Assembly (NCBI RefSeq): GCF_021991925.1
Contig: NZ_RXZI01000006.1
Coordinates: 124,001 to 188,000, forward strand
From: Sutcliffiella horikoshii
GTDB lineage: Bacteria; Bacillota; Bacilli; Bacillales; Bacillaceae_I
DNA: 64,000 nucleotides
Direction: 5' to 3'
The notes under the pieces were generated by a model that searched no databases, had not been told where the DNA came from, and saw only the letters and a list, made by a program, of their open reading frames with translations. Both the position numbers and the translations under genes were made by a program. Positions 28,776 to 37,948 of the stretch are shown here, piece by piece (position 1 is the first letter of the stretch; the number at the start of each line of letters is the position of its first letter).

Positions 28776-29987
28776 ATGCACAAAGCCTTCCATCAAGGTA
28801 GTCTGATTATCGAACGTTTAGAAGAAAACGGACATGAAGCTTACTTTGTGGGGGGCTCTGTTCGCGACACCTTAATGAATAGAGTAATAGGTGATATAGA
28901 TATTGCCACATCTGCCACTCCCGAAGAAATTCAGGCTATTTTTCCAAAAACGATAGATGTCGGAGCAGAGCATGGAACCATCATTGTCGTGACATCCGAG
29001 CAGGAGAGCTATGAGGTGACGACGTTTCGGACAGATGGAACCTATACTGATAACCGCCACCCTGACAACGTGACATTTGTGAAAAGCTTGGAGGAAGATT
29101 TAAAACGCAGGGACTTCACCATGAACGCCATTGCCATGGACAAGGATGGTAAAATACTGGACCCTTTCCATGGAGAAAGTGATATTGAAAGAAGAGTTAT
29201 TAGAACCGTTGGGAAAGCAACAGAGCGATTCAAAGAAGATGCCCTACGAATGCTTCGTGCCGTTCGCTTTTCCAGTCAATTGTCCTTTTTCGTGGAAACG
29301 GACACGTTTATCGCTATACAAAAAGATCGAGCCCTTTTAGAGATGGTTTCCATTGAAAGGAAAACGATGGAAATGGAAAAGCTACTAAAAGGACAAGGTG
29401 TTAAAAATGCTCTGGAGCTTTTGGTGACAACTGGACTTCACACATTCCTCCCTCATTTTGAAGAAAAGGGCAATCATTTGAAAGAGCTTGCTAAACTACC
29501 TGTATATGAACTTCAAAGTCGTTCTGCTTTATGGGCGTTGTTGGTCATTGTCTTAAATGTGGATGATGTGGAAACATTCCTGAACAGTTGGAAGCTGCCG
29601 AAAAAGGTAACGAAGGCTGCACAAGAGAATCTGAAGGTGATAGAACAGGTCAAACGAATGGGATGGGTAAAGGAAATCATCTACAGGTCAGGACTTGAGC
29701 AATCATTAGAAGCTCATCAAGTAATGGCTGTCTTAGGATGGGAGAACAAGAGTAAGAGTGTCCAAATCCATAAAATATACAACGCTCTGCCTATTCACAG
29801 TCTTAAAGATATCGTTTTGGATGGTCATGACCTTGTAGAAATTGCAGGAGAGAAACGGGGAAAATGGATCGCCATGCTTTATCAGGATTTGGAAATGGCA
29901 TTGATTCATGAGAAAACACAAAATGAGAGAGCGGCTTTGAAGGAGTGGGTATGTAATTGGCTACAGAAATACGATCAAAACTACTGA
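28776..29987 (+). CDS. cca: CCA tRNA nucleotidyltransferase
   Basis: This enzyme adds or repairs the CCA end of tRNAs; it was first called papS in B. subtilis. The class II nucleotidyltransferase motifs are clear: YFVGGSVRDTLMNRVIGDIDIATSA with the metal aspartates, then RRDFTMNAIA and ERFKEDALRMLRAVRFSS. The 403-residue length fits. The ATG at 28776 is preceded by GAGGGAATAACG; a GTG seven codons upstream is less likely. It overlaps birA by 31 bases. Confidence 0.94.
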   Translation: MHKAFHQGSLIIERLEENGHEAYFVGGSVRDTLMNRVIGDIDIATSATPEEIQAIFPKTIDVGAEHGTIIVVTSEQESYEVTTFRTDGTYTDNRHPDNVTFVKSLEEDLKRRDFTMNAIAMDKDGKILDPFHGESDIERRVIRTVGKATERFKEDALRMLRAVRFSSQLSFFVETDTFIAIQKDRALLEMVSIERKTMEMEKLLKGQGVKNALELLVTTGLHTFLPHFEEKGNHLKELAKLPVYELQSRSALWALLVIVLNVDDVETFLNSWKLPKKVTKAAQENLKVIEQVKRMGWVKEIIYRSGLEQSLEAHQVMAVLGWENKSKSVQIHKIYNALPIHSLKDIVLDGHDLVEIAGEKRGKWIAMLYQDLEMALIHEKTQNERAALKEWVCNWLQKYDQNY

Positions 29988-30943
29988 AAATGTTTACGGA
30001 AATAGAGGGTGACTTCCTATCTGGCCAAAAGATTAGCGAAGAGCTCGGATGTTCAAGGACGGCTGTGTGGAAGCATATAGAAGACTTGAGGCAGGAAGGT
30101 TATGAGCTCGAGGCAGTGAGAAGGAAAGGTTACCGTATTAAAACGATTCCTGATAAAATCTCCCACAATGAAATCTCACTGGGATTGAAAACGGAAGTTC
30201 TCGGGAGGAAGGTCCATTTTGAGGAATCGGTCACTTCCACTCAAAGGATCGCGCATCAACTAGCGTATGACGGCGCACCGGAGGGGACCTTAATTGTTGC
30301 GGAAGAACAGACGGCCGGCCGGGGTAGGTTGAGCAGGGAGTGGTATTCACCAAAACACACAGGTATCTGGATGAGTCTCATCCTCCGTCCTAATCTTCCA
30401 CCTGCAAAAGCTCCTCAATTGACACTTTTAACGGCAGTAGCAATCACACAAGCCATTGAAGAGGTGACAGGTTTACGCCCGGATATAAAATGGCCGAATG
30501 ATATATTGATTAACAAAAAGAAAACGGTGGGTATACTGACGGAAATGCAAGCAGAGGCGGACAAAATAAATTCCGTTATCATCGGTACCGGTATTAATGT
30601 AAATCAAGCAATAGAGCACTTCCCGGAAGAACTTCACTCTATTGCCACCTCTCTTTCCATTGAGCTTGGTGAAACTGTCAATCGTGCCGAGCTTATTCAA
30701 ACGATTTTATTCAAATTTGAAAATTTATACCATAAGTATCTGGAGCATGGGTTTTACCCAATAAAGTTACTGTGGGAGTCTTATGCGATCAGTATCGGCA
30801 AGAGGATCATTGCCCGTACCATATCAGGCACTTTAGAGGGTAGGGCAATAGGGATTACAGAGGATGGAGTACTAATGCTAGAAGATGATCAAGAACAGAT
30901 CCATTATATTCACTCAGCGGATATTCAACTTGGAAGCGATTAA
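29957..30943 (+). CDS. birA: Biotin operon repressor and biotin-protein ligase
   Basis: BirA activates biotin with ATP, attaches it to carboxylases and represses biotin genes when biotinyl-AMP is abundant. Residues 1-60 form a winged helix-turn-helix (ISEELGCSRTAVWKHIEDLRQEGYEL). The ligase domain has the adenylate loop AGRGRLSREW and IKWPNDI, and the C-terminal SH3-like domain follows. It starts at TTG 29957 inside cca, with AAGGAGTGG upstream. It closes the ypjD-birA operon. Confidence 0.94.
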   Translation: MATEIRSKLLKMFTEIEGDFLSGQKISEELGCSRTAVWKHIEDLRQEGYELEAVRRKGYRIKTIPDKISHNEISLGLKTEVLGRKVHFEESVTSTQRIAHQLAYDGAPEGTLIVAEEQTAGRGRLSREWYSPKHTGIWMSLILRPNLPPAKAPQLTLLTAVAITQAIEEVTGLRPDIKWPNDILINKKKTVGILTEMQAEADKINSVIIGTGINVNQAIEHFPEELHSIATSLSIELGETVNRAELIQTILFKFENLYHKYLEHGFYPIKLLWESYAISIGKRIIARTISGTLEGRAIGITEDGVLMLEDDQEQIHYIHSADIQLGSD

Positions 30944-31115
30944 TGATAGCATCTTTCCCAAACATATTCTATAATAGTGGTGATGGGCAGTATCTTATAG
31001 AACTGCACCTTCAGAATTATTGAGTAATGAAGTAATACCAACCAAATATCTGCCTTGATCCAAAGGACTGGGACAGAGGGATTGAACTGAATTTGTTTAA
31101 TTATGCTATACAACC

Positions 31116-31151
31116 ATCCTTCTTTCGCATGCGCAAAAGAAGGATTTTTTT
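31116..31151 (+). terminator. birA operon terminator
   Basis: ATCCTTCTTT at 31116-31125 pairs with AAAGAAGGAT at 31136-31145, followed by a run of seven T. The 172 bases between birA and this hairpin hold no gene that I can see. Confidence 0.85.
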
Positions 31152-31205
31152 CGGTTCATTTCCTCTCCTTATCAAAAAGGTTCTAATAATTTTCTTGATA
31201 CTCTA

Positions 31206-31332
31206 GCTGTTGATTATAGCAAAAGGCGAAGACTCAGGCGGGAGGTGGCGCTTAGGGGAGACCCCGCAGGTTTACCGAGGAGGCTCCCCAAGTGCCCCGC
31301 GGAAAGCGAAGTCCATTGCGGAAATCAACAGC
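31206..31332. repeat. Palindromic element, copy 1 (before panB)
   Basis: A GC-rich 127-bp element is bounded by a perfect 10-bp inverted repeat, GCTGTTGATT at 31206-31215 and AATCAACAGC at 31323-31332. It holds the words common to the family: GCGGGAGG, GAGACCCCGCAGG, CGAGGAGGCT and CCCGCGGAAAGCGAAG. A direct repeat, TATCAAAAAGG, flanks it at 31170-31180 and 31349-31359; the right copy is part of the panB ribosome site. Confidence 0.8.
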
Positions 31333-31369
31333 GGCGATCAATGGAGCCTATCAAAAAGGAGGAAGGAAA

Positions 31370-32200
31370 ATGAAAAGTACGTCGGATTTTTTGAAAATGA
31401 AGAAGAATGATGAAAAAATCGCCATGCTGACGGCATACGATTACCCATCTGCCAAGCTGGCAGAAGAAGCAGGAGTGGACATGATCCTTGTAGGTGACTC
31501 CCTGGGGATGGTCGTCCTTGGATACGAATCCACTGTACCTGTGACAGTCGAAGATATGATCCATCACACCAAAGCAGTAAAACGTGGAGCGACCTCCACC
31601 TTTATTGTGACAGACATGCCATTCATGTCGTACCATCTTTCTATGGAAAACACCCTTCAAAATGCCAAAAGGATTGTCCAGGAGTCGGGAGCGCATGCGC
31701 TTAAAGTGGAAGGTGGGGGAGAGGTCTTCCATGTCATTTCTTCACTGACCAGTGCAGGGATCCCGGTGGTGGCACATCTTGGCCTTACCCCTCAATCAGT
31801 AGGAGTCCTCGGAGGGTATAAAGTCCAAGGAAAAGATGTGGAAAGCGCCAAGAAAATGATACAGGATGCAAGAACTGCTGAAGAAGCAGGTGCCATGGCA
31901 CTTGTCCTGGAATGCGTGCCGAAACAGCTCGCGAGGGATATTGCCGCACAGCTTTCCATTCCTGTCATCGGGATCGGGGCAGGTGTGGAAGTGGACGGAC
32001 AGGTACTGGTGTACCATGATGTGGTCAAATATGGCGTAGACCGTGTACCAAAGTTTGTACAATCGTATGCCGACTCCCAGACATCGATGAAGGACGGCTT
32101 GCGTCAATTTGTAGGGGAAGTGAAAGATAAGACATTTCCCAAAGCGGAACACAGTTTTACCATGAAAGAGGAGACATTGCATCGACTATACGGGGGATAA
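31370..32200 (+). CDS. panB: 3-methyl-2-oxobutanoate hydroxymethyltransferase
   Basis: PanB makes ketopantoate from 2-oxoisovalerate and methylene-tetrahydrofolate, the first committed step to pantothenate and CoA. The 276-residue TIM barrel has [33 protein letters not shown], with the metal-binding aspartate, and later AHLGLTPQS and VIGIGAG. The frame is open upstream through the repeat element, but the ATG at 31370 has a near-perfect AAAGGAGG site and gives the family start. It heads panBCD. Confidence 0.95.
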   Translation: MKSTSDFLKMKKNDEKIAMLTAYDYPSAKLAEEAGVDMILVGDSLGMVVLGYESTVPVTVEDMIHHTKAVKRGATSTFIVTDMPFMSYHLSMENTLQNAKRIVQESGAHALKVEGGGEVFHVISSLTSAGIPVVAHLGLTPQSVGVLGGYKVQGKDVESAKKMIQDARTAEEAGAMALVLECVPKQLARDIAAQLSIPVIGIGAGVEVDGQVLVYHDVVKYGVDRVPKFVQSYADSQTSMKDGLRQFVGEVKDKTFPKAEHSFTMKEETLHRLYGG

Positions 32201-32205
32201 CTAGC

Positions 32206-33069
32206 GTGGAGATTATAAAGAAGATTAAGGACATGCAGCATGTCATAAAAATAGAAAAACAAAAAGGCAAGAAGGTTGGCTTCGTTCCCACAATGGGCTT
32301 TTTGCATGAAGGGCATCAGACATTGCTCAAGGAAGCAAGGGACAATAATGATATCGTCGTATTGAGTATTTTTGTCAACCCGCTTCAATTTGGCCCAAAT
32401 GAAGATTTTGATGCCTATCCGCGTGATTGCATTCGGGATGAAGGCATTGCCAAGAATCTGGGTGTAGACTATTTGTTTTACCCGAGTGTGGATGAAATGT
32501 ACAAAGGTGAACGAACAACATTGATAAAAGTGGAGAAGCGAGTGGACGTTCTTTGCGGAAAGCATCGTCCAGGACATTTTGATGGGGTAGCAACCGTCGT
32601 CATGAAGCTGTTTCAGATTGTGTCACCGGACAGGGCTTATTTTGGCATGAAAGACGCACAACAAGTGGCAGTGATTGACGGACTGATCAATGATTATCAT
32701 TTACCAATTGAATTGGTACGTGTGGACACGGTAAGAGAGGAAGACGGACTCGCGAAAAGTTCGCGAAATGTGTACTTGAGTGAGAAAGAAAGAGAGAAGG
32801 CTCCATATCTATATAAAGCGCTCATCCTTGGAAAAGAGAAAGTGCTGGAAGGACAAAAGGATTTCCTGAAAGTGAAGAAGGACTTGGAAGAATATATCAC
32901 CCTTCATACTGGAGCCCATGTGGAATATTTGGAAATATACGCCTACCCTACTCTTCAGGAATTACAAGCGCCAATGGAGGATCAGAACATCATTATAGCC
33001 TTGGCAGTGAAATTCTCTAAGGCAAGACTAATCGACAACATTGTTTTTTCATATAATAAGGGGGAATAG
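32206..33069 (+). CDS. panC: Pantothenate synthetase
   Basis: PanC ligates pantoate and beta-alanine with ATP through pantoyl-AMP. The 287-residue protein has the nucleotidyl-transfer motif FVPTMGFLHEGHQTLL, FVNPLQFGPNEDFDAYPR, GKHRPGHFDGVATVV and the KSSRNVYLS loop (KMSKS-like). It starts at GTG 32206 behind GGGGGATAAC, five bases after panB, and panD follows after three bases. Confidence 0.95.
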   Translation: MEIIKKIKDMQHVIKIEKQKGKKVGFVPTMGFLHEGHQTLLKEARDNNDIVVLSIFVNPLQFGPNEDFDAYPRDCIRDEGIAKNLGVDYLFYPSVDEMYKGERTTLIKVEKRVDVLCGKHRPGHFDGVATVVMKLFQIVSPDRAYFGMKDAQQVAVIDGLINDYHLPIELVRVDTVREEDGLAKSSRNVYLSEKEREKAPYLYKALILGKEKVLEGQKDFLKVKKDLEEYITLHTGAHVEYLEIYAYPTLQELQAPMEDQNIIIALAVKFSKARLIDNIVFSYNKGE

Positions 33070-33072
33070 TAA

Positions 33073-33456
33073 GTGTTTCGTACTTTAATGAATGCAAAAA
33101 TACATCGCGCCCGAGTAACAGAATCCAACTTGAATTATGTAGGGAGCATTACAATCGACGAAGATATCTTGGATGCAGTAGGCATGGTAGCCAATGAAAA
33201 AGTCCAAATTGTAAATAACAACAATGGTGCACGCTTTGAAACCTATATCATTCCAGGTAAAAGAGGTGGTAAAGACTTCTGCCTTAACGGTGCTGCAGCG
33301 AGATTGGTTCAAGAAGGCGATGTCATTATCGTCCTATCCTATGCAATGATGGCAGAGGAAAAAGTAAAAAATCATCAGCCTAAGGTTGCTGTTATGAATG
33401 AATATAACGAAATTGTAGAGATGCTAGGCACAGAGCCGGCTGCTACTATTATGTAA
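33073..33456 (+). CDS. panD: Aspartate 1-decarboxylase
   Basis: PanD decarboxylates aspartate to beta-alanine, the substrate of PanC. It is made as a precursor that cuts itself between Gly24 and Ser25 to form the pyruvoyl cofactor; NYVGSITID shows this site. The 127-residue length and the [12 protein letters not shown] and [12 protein letters not shown] segments are normal. It starts at GTG 33073 behind AAGGGGGAATAG. It ends the panBCD operon. Confidence 0.95.
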   Translation: MFRTLMNAKIHRARVTESNLNYVGSITIDEDILDAVGMVANEKVQIVNNNNGARFETYIIPGKRGGKDFCLNGAAARLVQEGDVIIVLSYAMMAEEKVKNHQPKVAVMNEYNEIVEMLGTEPAATIM

Positions 33457-33463
33457 TTTTGAT

Positions 33464-33487
33464 CCCCCTTATGAATAGGGGGTTTTT
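33464..33487 (+). terminator. panBCD terminator
   Basis: CCCCCT and AGGGGG pair over a 7-base loop and five T follow. Confidence 0.85.
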
Positions 33488-33587
33488 CTATTCCTTCTAT
33501 GGGAAAAATAAAAATACATATTACTTTCAACGGGTGTCTATGGTACCTTTTATATATGCTTAAACAGATGTAATGAGGTGTAGTTAA

Positions 33588-36161
33588 ATGAAACAGCGAT
33601 ATGTGGTTCTCGACTTGGAAACGACAGGGAATTCCCCGAAAAAAAAGGACAAAATAATACAAGTTGGCGCTGTTTTGATTGAAGAGGGCGAAATAGTGGA
33701 GCGTTTTTCGAGCTTTGTAAATCCTGAATGTGCCATTCCTCCATTTATTGAGCAGTTAACAAATATAAAACAGGAAATGGTCGATCGTGCTCCAACCTTC
33801 CAGCAGATTGCACCAATGTTGAATGAAATGCTTGAAGGGTCCTCTTTGGTGGCACACAATGTCCCGTTTGATCTTTCTTTCTTACAACATGAATTGAGGT
33901 CAAGTGGCTTTCCGGCTTTTTCAGGAAACACCTATGATACAGTGGAACTAGCCAGGATTCTGCTACCAACACAAAAAAGCTATAAATTGACGGACCTATC
34001 CGTCTATTATCAGCTGGATCATGATAATCCACATAGAGCTGACAGTGATGCTGAAGCTACCGCTATTATATTCCTAAAGCTTTTAGAGAAGATAAATATG
34101 CTTCCTTCCATCACAATCAAGCAGTTACATACATTTCTACATACCATGAAAAGTGACATTCACCTTTTATTTCAATCACAAGGAGGAATCACTTCAGAAG
34201 AATATGCCCTATACGAAAATAAGCTGGTGGTCAAAAAAAATAGGGAATACAGTTTGAAGGAAAAAGCCCAATATAAAAGTGATATTTTGACACGTTTGAC
34301 CACTCTTTTGAAGCAGGTGGGGAATGATGTGAGTGATCTCTTGGATTCAAGGCAGCATGGATTACTGGAACTCCCTTCTTCAGAGACAAAGAAATTAAAT
34401 CATATACTAGGCGCCTTGGTGTTTGCGCTCCATAAAGGCAAACAGGTTGGAATCTCTTCTATGAGGTCGGATACAAAAAGAATGTTTGAAAAGTTGATCC
34501 ATACCAGTACACCAGGTTCTGCTTTCATCACTTCTGAAATAAAAGGGAGATATTATTATCTTAGCTTACCTAGATTCTCTGCTACCCTGGAAGAGGAAGA
34601 TGATAATTATGACGCTGTACTCACAAAAGCACAGATATTAGTGTGGTTAACGGAAACGGAAACAGGCGATATGGAGGAGCTTTCTCTGTCTTCAGGCGGA
34701 AGGTTGTTATGGGATGAGATTAACTGTACATTCGATAGGACCCAGGAAAAAGAAGAGATTGATTTTTGCTTTTATCGGCGTGCCATCAAGAAAATGGATG
34801 AAGCCTATGTTATTTTTACCAACCATCACTTTCTCGCCAAGGAGATTTGGAAGCCGGATGTTTTTAAGGATTTAGATTATTTTCTCGTAGAGGATGCTAA
34901 TTTCTTTCAACAAAATGTCAGCAGGTTTCTTGGCAAGCAAATAAGCTATCTTGATATATATTTTGCTTTAACGAAACTAAAGGAAACACCTATTGTAACG
35001 CAAGCAAAAGAAGAGCTCGATGAAGCATTCAGGATGATTAGAAGCTATTGTCTTTCAAGGACAAAGAAGACTAAGCAAAGAGCCGTATATAGATTTGATC
35101 TATTGAAAGAGAAGTCTCCTGGCTGGTTTGCTGTCTTGGAAGCGGCACAGCGTCTCAGCATGAAACTAACAGAGGTACTTCATTCGTTGGAAAACCGCGG
35201 GGGAGAAGTGGGAACACACCAAGAGTCCGACTTACTTCCGTTGAGAAAAATGAGGGACACCTTTTATTCGCTCTTATTTGTGGGAAGGGTCAATGCATTG
35301 ACATGGTTCGATGTCCTAGCAAAAGGTGCTAAGAATTCAGTTACCATCTATGAACAACCCATCGATATTTCACAGAGCTTGGCGGAAAAATTCTATCAGA
35401 AAAAAAGCAGTATCCTATTCGTTTCACAGGCATTAAGTGTGGATGACCACTTTGATTATATGATAGAAGAATTAGGGTTGACCGACTTCTATCCTAAAAC
35501 AGTTACTTATAAAGATAATGGTGATGTTGGGTATCCGGGAGTTTATATCCCTACGGATATGCCAACCATCACAAGGGGTAAGAATGAAATGTTTGTACAA
35601 ATGGCGGGTATTCAAATTAAAGAGTTACTTGCCGAGAAAGGTGGGAGGATCCTTGTCACATTTTCTTCGCTTGAAATGTTAGGAGCCGTATACCAGGAAA
35701 TCAAGTCTCTTCCCAATTCCGATGAAACAGTAGTGGTCAGTCAAAGTAGCATGACCGGTGGCAAACAGAAGATCCTGAAGGCAGCCTCTAATTTTGAAAA
35801 AGCCATTCTCCTAGTCTCTAACAGCTTTTTAGAAGACGTATCCTTGAATGATGAGCAAATAGACACATTAGTGGTTATACGTTTACCATTTAAAGCGATG
35901 GATGAACCCGTGATGGCAGCGAGAATTTCCAATGTGGAAGGTCAAGGGCGAAATTCCTTTACAGATGTATCCCTGCCAATGGCCGTTTTGAGTTTCAAGA
36001 AAATGATAGGGGTCTTCCTAGAAGAAGGTCGTTCAAAGGATATTTTTATCTTTGACAGAAGAGTCGTGGATAAACGGTATGGTAGTTCGTTTATCGATGC
36101 CATTCCGAATGCCATCGTGAAAAAAGATTCTTTTTTTTCCATATTGAATAGTATGAATTAG
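33588..36161 (+). CDS. dinG: DinG-like 3'-5' exonuclease with inactive helicase domain
   Basis: The 857-residue protein has the DinG layout of Gram-positive bacteria. The N-terminal DnaQ-type exonuclease looks intact: DLETTG (Asp9, Glu11), Asp95 in NVPFD and HRADSD (His149, Asp154). The helicase part keeps the family order but not its motifs. The Walker A GTGTGKS position reads PSSETKK (263-269), the DEAH box reads EDAN (435-438), and the GRLIR segment near the end is KKMIGVFL in SLPMAVLSFKKMIGVFL. It should be a nuclease without ATP-driven unwinding. S. aureus DinG is a known nuclease that has lost helicase activity. TGAGGTG precedes the ATG. Confidence 0.88.
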   Translation: MKQRYVVLDLETTGNSPKKKDKIIQVGAVLIEEGEIVERFSSFVNPECAIPPFIEQLTNIKQEMVDRAPTFQQIAPMLNEMLEGSSLVAHNVPFDLSFLQHELRSSGFPAFSGNTYDTVELARILLPTQKSYKLTDLSVYYQLDHDNPHRADSDAEATAIIFLKLLEKINMLPSITIKQLHTFLHTMKSDIHLLFQSQGGITSEEYALYENKLVVKKNREYSLKEKAQYKSDILTRLTTLLKQVGNDVSDLLDSRQHGLLELPSSETKKLNHILGALVFALHKGKQVGISSMRSDTKRMFEKLIHTSTPGSAFITSEIKGRYYYLSLPRFSATLEEEDDNYDAVLTKAQILVWLTETETGDMEELSLSSGGRLLWDEINCTFDRTQEKEEIDFCFYRRAIKKMDEAYVIFTNHHFLAKEIWKPDVFKDLDYFLVEDANFFQQNVSRFLGKQISYLDIYFALTKLKETPIVTQAKEELDEAFRMIRSYCLSRTKKTKQRAVYRFDLLKEKSPGWFAVLEAAQRLSMKLTEVLHSLENRGGEVGTHQESDLLPLRKMRDTFYSLLFVGRVNALTWFDVLAKGAKNSVTIYEQPIDISQSLAEKFYQKKSSILFVSQALSVDDHFDYMIEELGLTDFYPKTVTYKDNGDVGYPGVYIPTDMPTITRGKNEMFVQMAGIQIKELLAEKGGRILVTFSSLEMLGAVYQEIKSLPNSDETVVVSQSSMTGGKQKILKAASNFEKAILLVSNSFLEDVSLNDEQIDTLVVIRLPFKAMDEPVMAARISNVEGQGRNSFTDVSLPMAVLSFKKMIGVFLEEGRSKDIFIFDRRVVDKRYGSSFIDAIPNAIVKKDSFFSILNSMN

Positions 36162-36213
36162 TTCCTTTTTAGTTAGGTTAATACAGTGTATATCTAACTA
36201 AGAAGCGGAATGG

Positions 36214-37056
36214 ATGAATTTGATGTGGAATTTGGTGACCATTTGTATCTTGCTGTTCAATTGGGGAATATTTCAGCCAGAACTTCCCCATGATGTGGAA
36301 AAAATCAATTTGAATTTATCCAAAGAGGAAATAGCCTTCACATTTTTTGACCTGTCACAAGGGGAAAGTACATTGATACAATCAAGTACAGGGGACAACA
36401 TCCTCCTAAATACCGGCGGACCGGAAGCAGGGGAAGAGCTATTATATTACCTTGATATATATGGTGTGGAAGAACTGAAAACTGTTATTGTCACAAGTGA
36501 AGCAGATGAGTATATCGGTAATCTTCAAAGTGTTGTGAAAAATATACAAGTTCAAAATATCGTGCTCCCCGATGCTTCCATGGATCTTCCATTACAAATG
36601 AAGAAAGAGACATGGGAAGAAGGGGATATCACTCAACTTTTCGAGGGTCTAAATGGTGAATTATTAAGTAAGGGTAATAAAGATGATCATTTTACCATGG
36701 ATATCTTACTGGAATATAAGGGCACGAATATTCTCTACATGACAAGCGCAATGGAAGAAGTAGAAAATAAACTAATGGCAAAGAAAGATTTAAGTGTGGT
36801 AAACATTCTCAAAGTGGGGGATTTTGGAAACCCTTCCGGTACGACCGAAGCTTTTCTTGAGGAATGTGATCCACAAGTAGCCATTGTATTTTATAAGGAC
36901 GACCAAAAAGGTATTACAGACGTACTGGAGCGTCTTCACGAAACGTGGATGGATATTTATCAGACCCGCCAAGTGGGTAATATTTCTGTGAAGGCAAAAG
37001 ATCATGATTACCAGGTGTATACGATCACACTTGACGCATATAGATCCATGTCCTAA
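36214..37056 (+). CDS. ComEC-like metallo-beta-lactamase-fold protein without metal site
   Basis: The 280-residue protein starts with a hydrophobic segment (4-20), probably a membrane anchor or signal. It then resembles the hydrolase domain of the DNA-uptake protein ComEC: FTFFDLSQGESTLIQSSTGDNILLNTGG (42-69), where active members read DVGQGDS and DGG. The metal motif HxxxDH is replaced by SEADEY (95-100), and the later histidines are not seen. A catalytic role is therefore unlikely. The ribosome site is poor. It lies between dinG and ypmA; B. subtilis has no such gene there. The fold call is by eye. Confidence 0.65.
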   Translation: MNLMWNLVTICILLFNWGIFQPELPHDVEKINLNLSKEEIAFTFFDLSQGESTLIQSSTGDNILLNTGGPEAGEELLYYLDIYGVEELKTVIVTSEADEYIGNLQSVVKNIQVQNIVLPDASMDLPLQMKKETWEEGDITQLFEGLNGELLSKGNKDDHFTMDILLEYKGTNILYMTSAMEEVENKLMAKKDLSVVNILKVGDFGNPSGTTEAFLEECDPQVAIVFYKDDQKGITDVLERLHETWMDIYQTRQVGNISVKAKDHDYQVYTITLDAYRSMS

Positions 37057-37061
37057 AAAAG

Positions 37062-37090
37062 GGTGAATCTTCCTTTTAGAAAGATTCACC
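37062..37090. other. Hairpin after the ComEC-like gene
   Basis: GGTGAATCTT pairs with AAGATTCACC over a 9-base loop. The T run is on the minus strand (CTTTTTTAGG), so it would stop leftward better than rightward transcription. Confidence 0.5.
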
Positions 37091-37163
37091 ACTCAAACTG
37101 GTGTGGGATAGGAGTAAAATTTTATACATTCATGTACATCAATGTACTAAACTGAATAGAAAC

Positions 37164-37172
37164 TGTTATAAT
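37164..37172 (+). promoter_or_regulatory. Extended -10 promoter before ypmA
   Basis: TGTTATAAT is a consensus extended -10 box, with TATAAT at 37167-37172, about 100 bases before ypmA. No good -35 is seen. Confidence 0.5.
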
Positions 37173-37270
37173 GTGTTTGAACACTATAGGTGATTCAGTA
37201 CTTATATTCTAACCGACTCTGAGGGTGAGTATGAGTAACAAAAATTGTTTGGACGCAGGAGGATTTTGGG

Positions 37271-37441
37271 ATGGAAAGCAAAATCGAAATATTATCAACC
37301 GTAACAGTGGAGAATTCATCCGATTTGTACAAGATTGTGGATACATTGAACAGAACGTTAAAAAGAGAAAATCTAATGTTTGGTCTTGCACTTGACCAGG
37401 AAAACCAGGAAAAAGCAGTTTTTACCATATATCGTACATAA
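37271..37441 (+). CDS. ypmA: Small protein YpmA
   Basis: This 56-residue frame runs from ATG 37271 to TAA 37441. It begins MESKIEILSTVTVENSSDLY and ends in AVFTIYRT, which I recognise as YpmA of B. subtilis. It is soluble and has no known motif or function. AGGAGG lies 8 bases before the start. It sits 12 bases before ypmB, and the order ypmA-ypmB-aspB-asnS is that of B. subtilis. Confidence 0.85.
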   Translation: MESKIEILSTVTVENSSDLYKIVDTLNRTLKRENLMFGLALDQENQEKAVFTIYRT

Positions 37442-37453
37442 AGAAGTGATGAA

Positions 37454-37927
37454 ATGAAAAAGTGGATTATCTTCAGCATTATCATGGTTGCCATTATAGT
37501 TTTGTGGCAAGTCATCAGTATATATCTAACCGCTATGTCTCCTGTTAAGGATGAGATGGAGCGTGCAACAGAAATTGTAAAGCAGGAAGCAAATCTGAAT
37601 ACAATGGAAGAAGTTACAACATATAATGGAACACATTCTTACATCATTGTGCAAGGTACCAATGAGGACAATGAAGAGATGGTTGCATGGGTGAACGAGG
37701 AAAATGAAATCGTTCATTTAGCGAAAGCAGAAGAGGGAATCCCAAAGGAAGAGGTACTAAACTATCTTCAAACTGACAGAGAACCAAAAGAAATCATTTC
37801 TGTCATGTTGGCAATGGAAAAGAATACGCCCCTGTGGGAAATCAAGTTCAAAGATAATAATGATCAATATAATCTCCATTACATCCGATATGAAAATGGA
37901 GAATACTTTCAACGAATAATCTTTTAA
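37454..37927 (+). CDS. ypmB: Membrane-anchored protein YpmB
   Basis: The 157-residue protein has one N-terminal membrane segment (residues 4-24) and an outer domain of about 130 residues, as in YpmB. Two peptidase-propeptide-like (PepSY-type) halves are suggested by VKQEANLNTMEEVTTYNGTHSYIIVQG and PKEIISVMLAMEKNTPLWEIKF. A role outside the membrane is likely, but none is established. It lies between ypmA and aspB, 21 bases from aspB, probably on one transcript. Confidence 0.85.
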   Translation: MKKWIIFSIIMVAIIVLWQVISIYLTAMSPVKDEMERATEIVKQEANLNTMEEVTTYNGTHSYIIVQGTNEDNEEMVAWVNEENEIVHLAKAEEGIPKEEVLNYLQTDREPKEIISVMLAMEKNTPLWEIKFKDNNDQYNLHYIRYENGEYFQRIIF

Positions 37928-37948
37928 TGGTAGCGGGAGGAACTATAG

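Noticed and set aside
31210-31410. Frame overlapping the start of panB
   Set aside because: It lies in the palindromic element and overlaps panB, which has a much better start.
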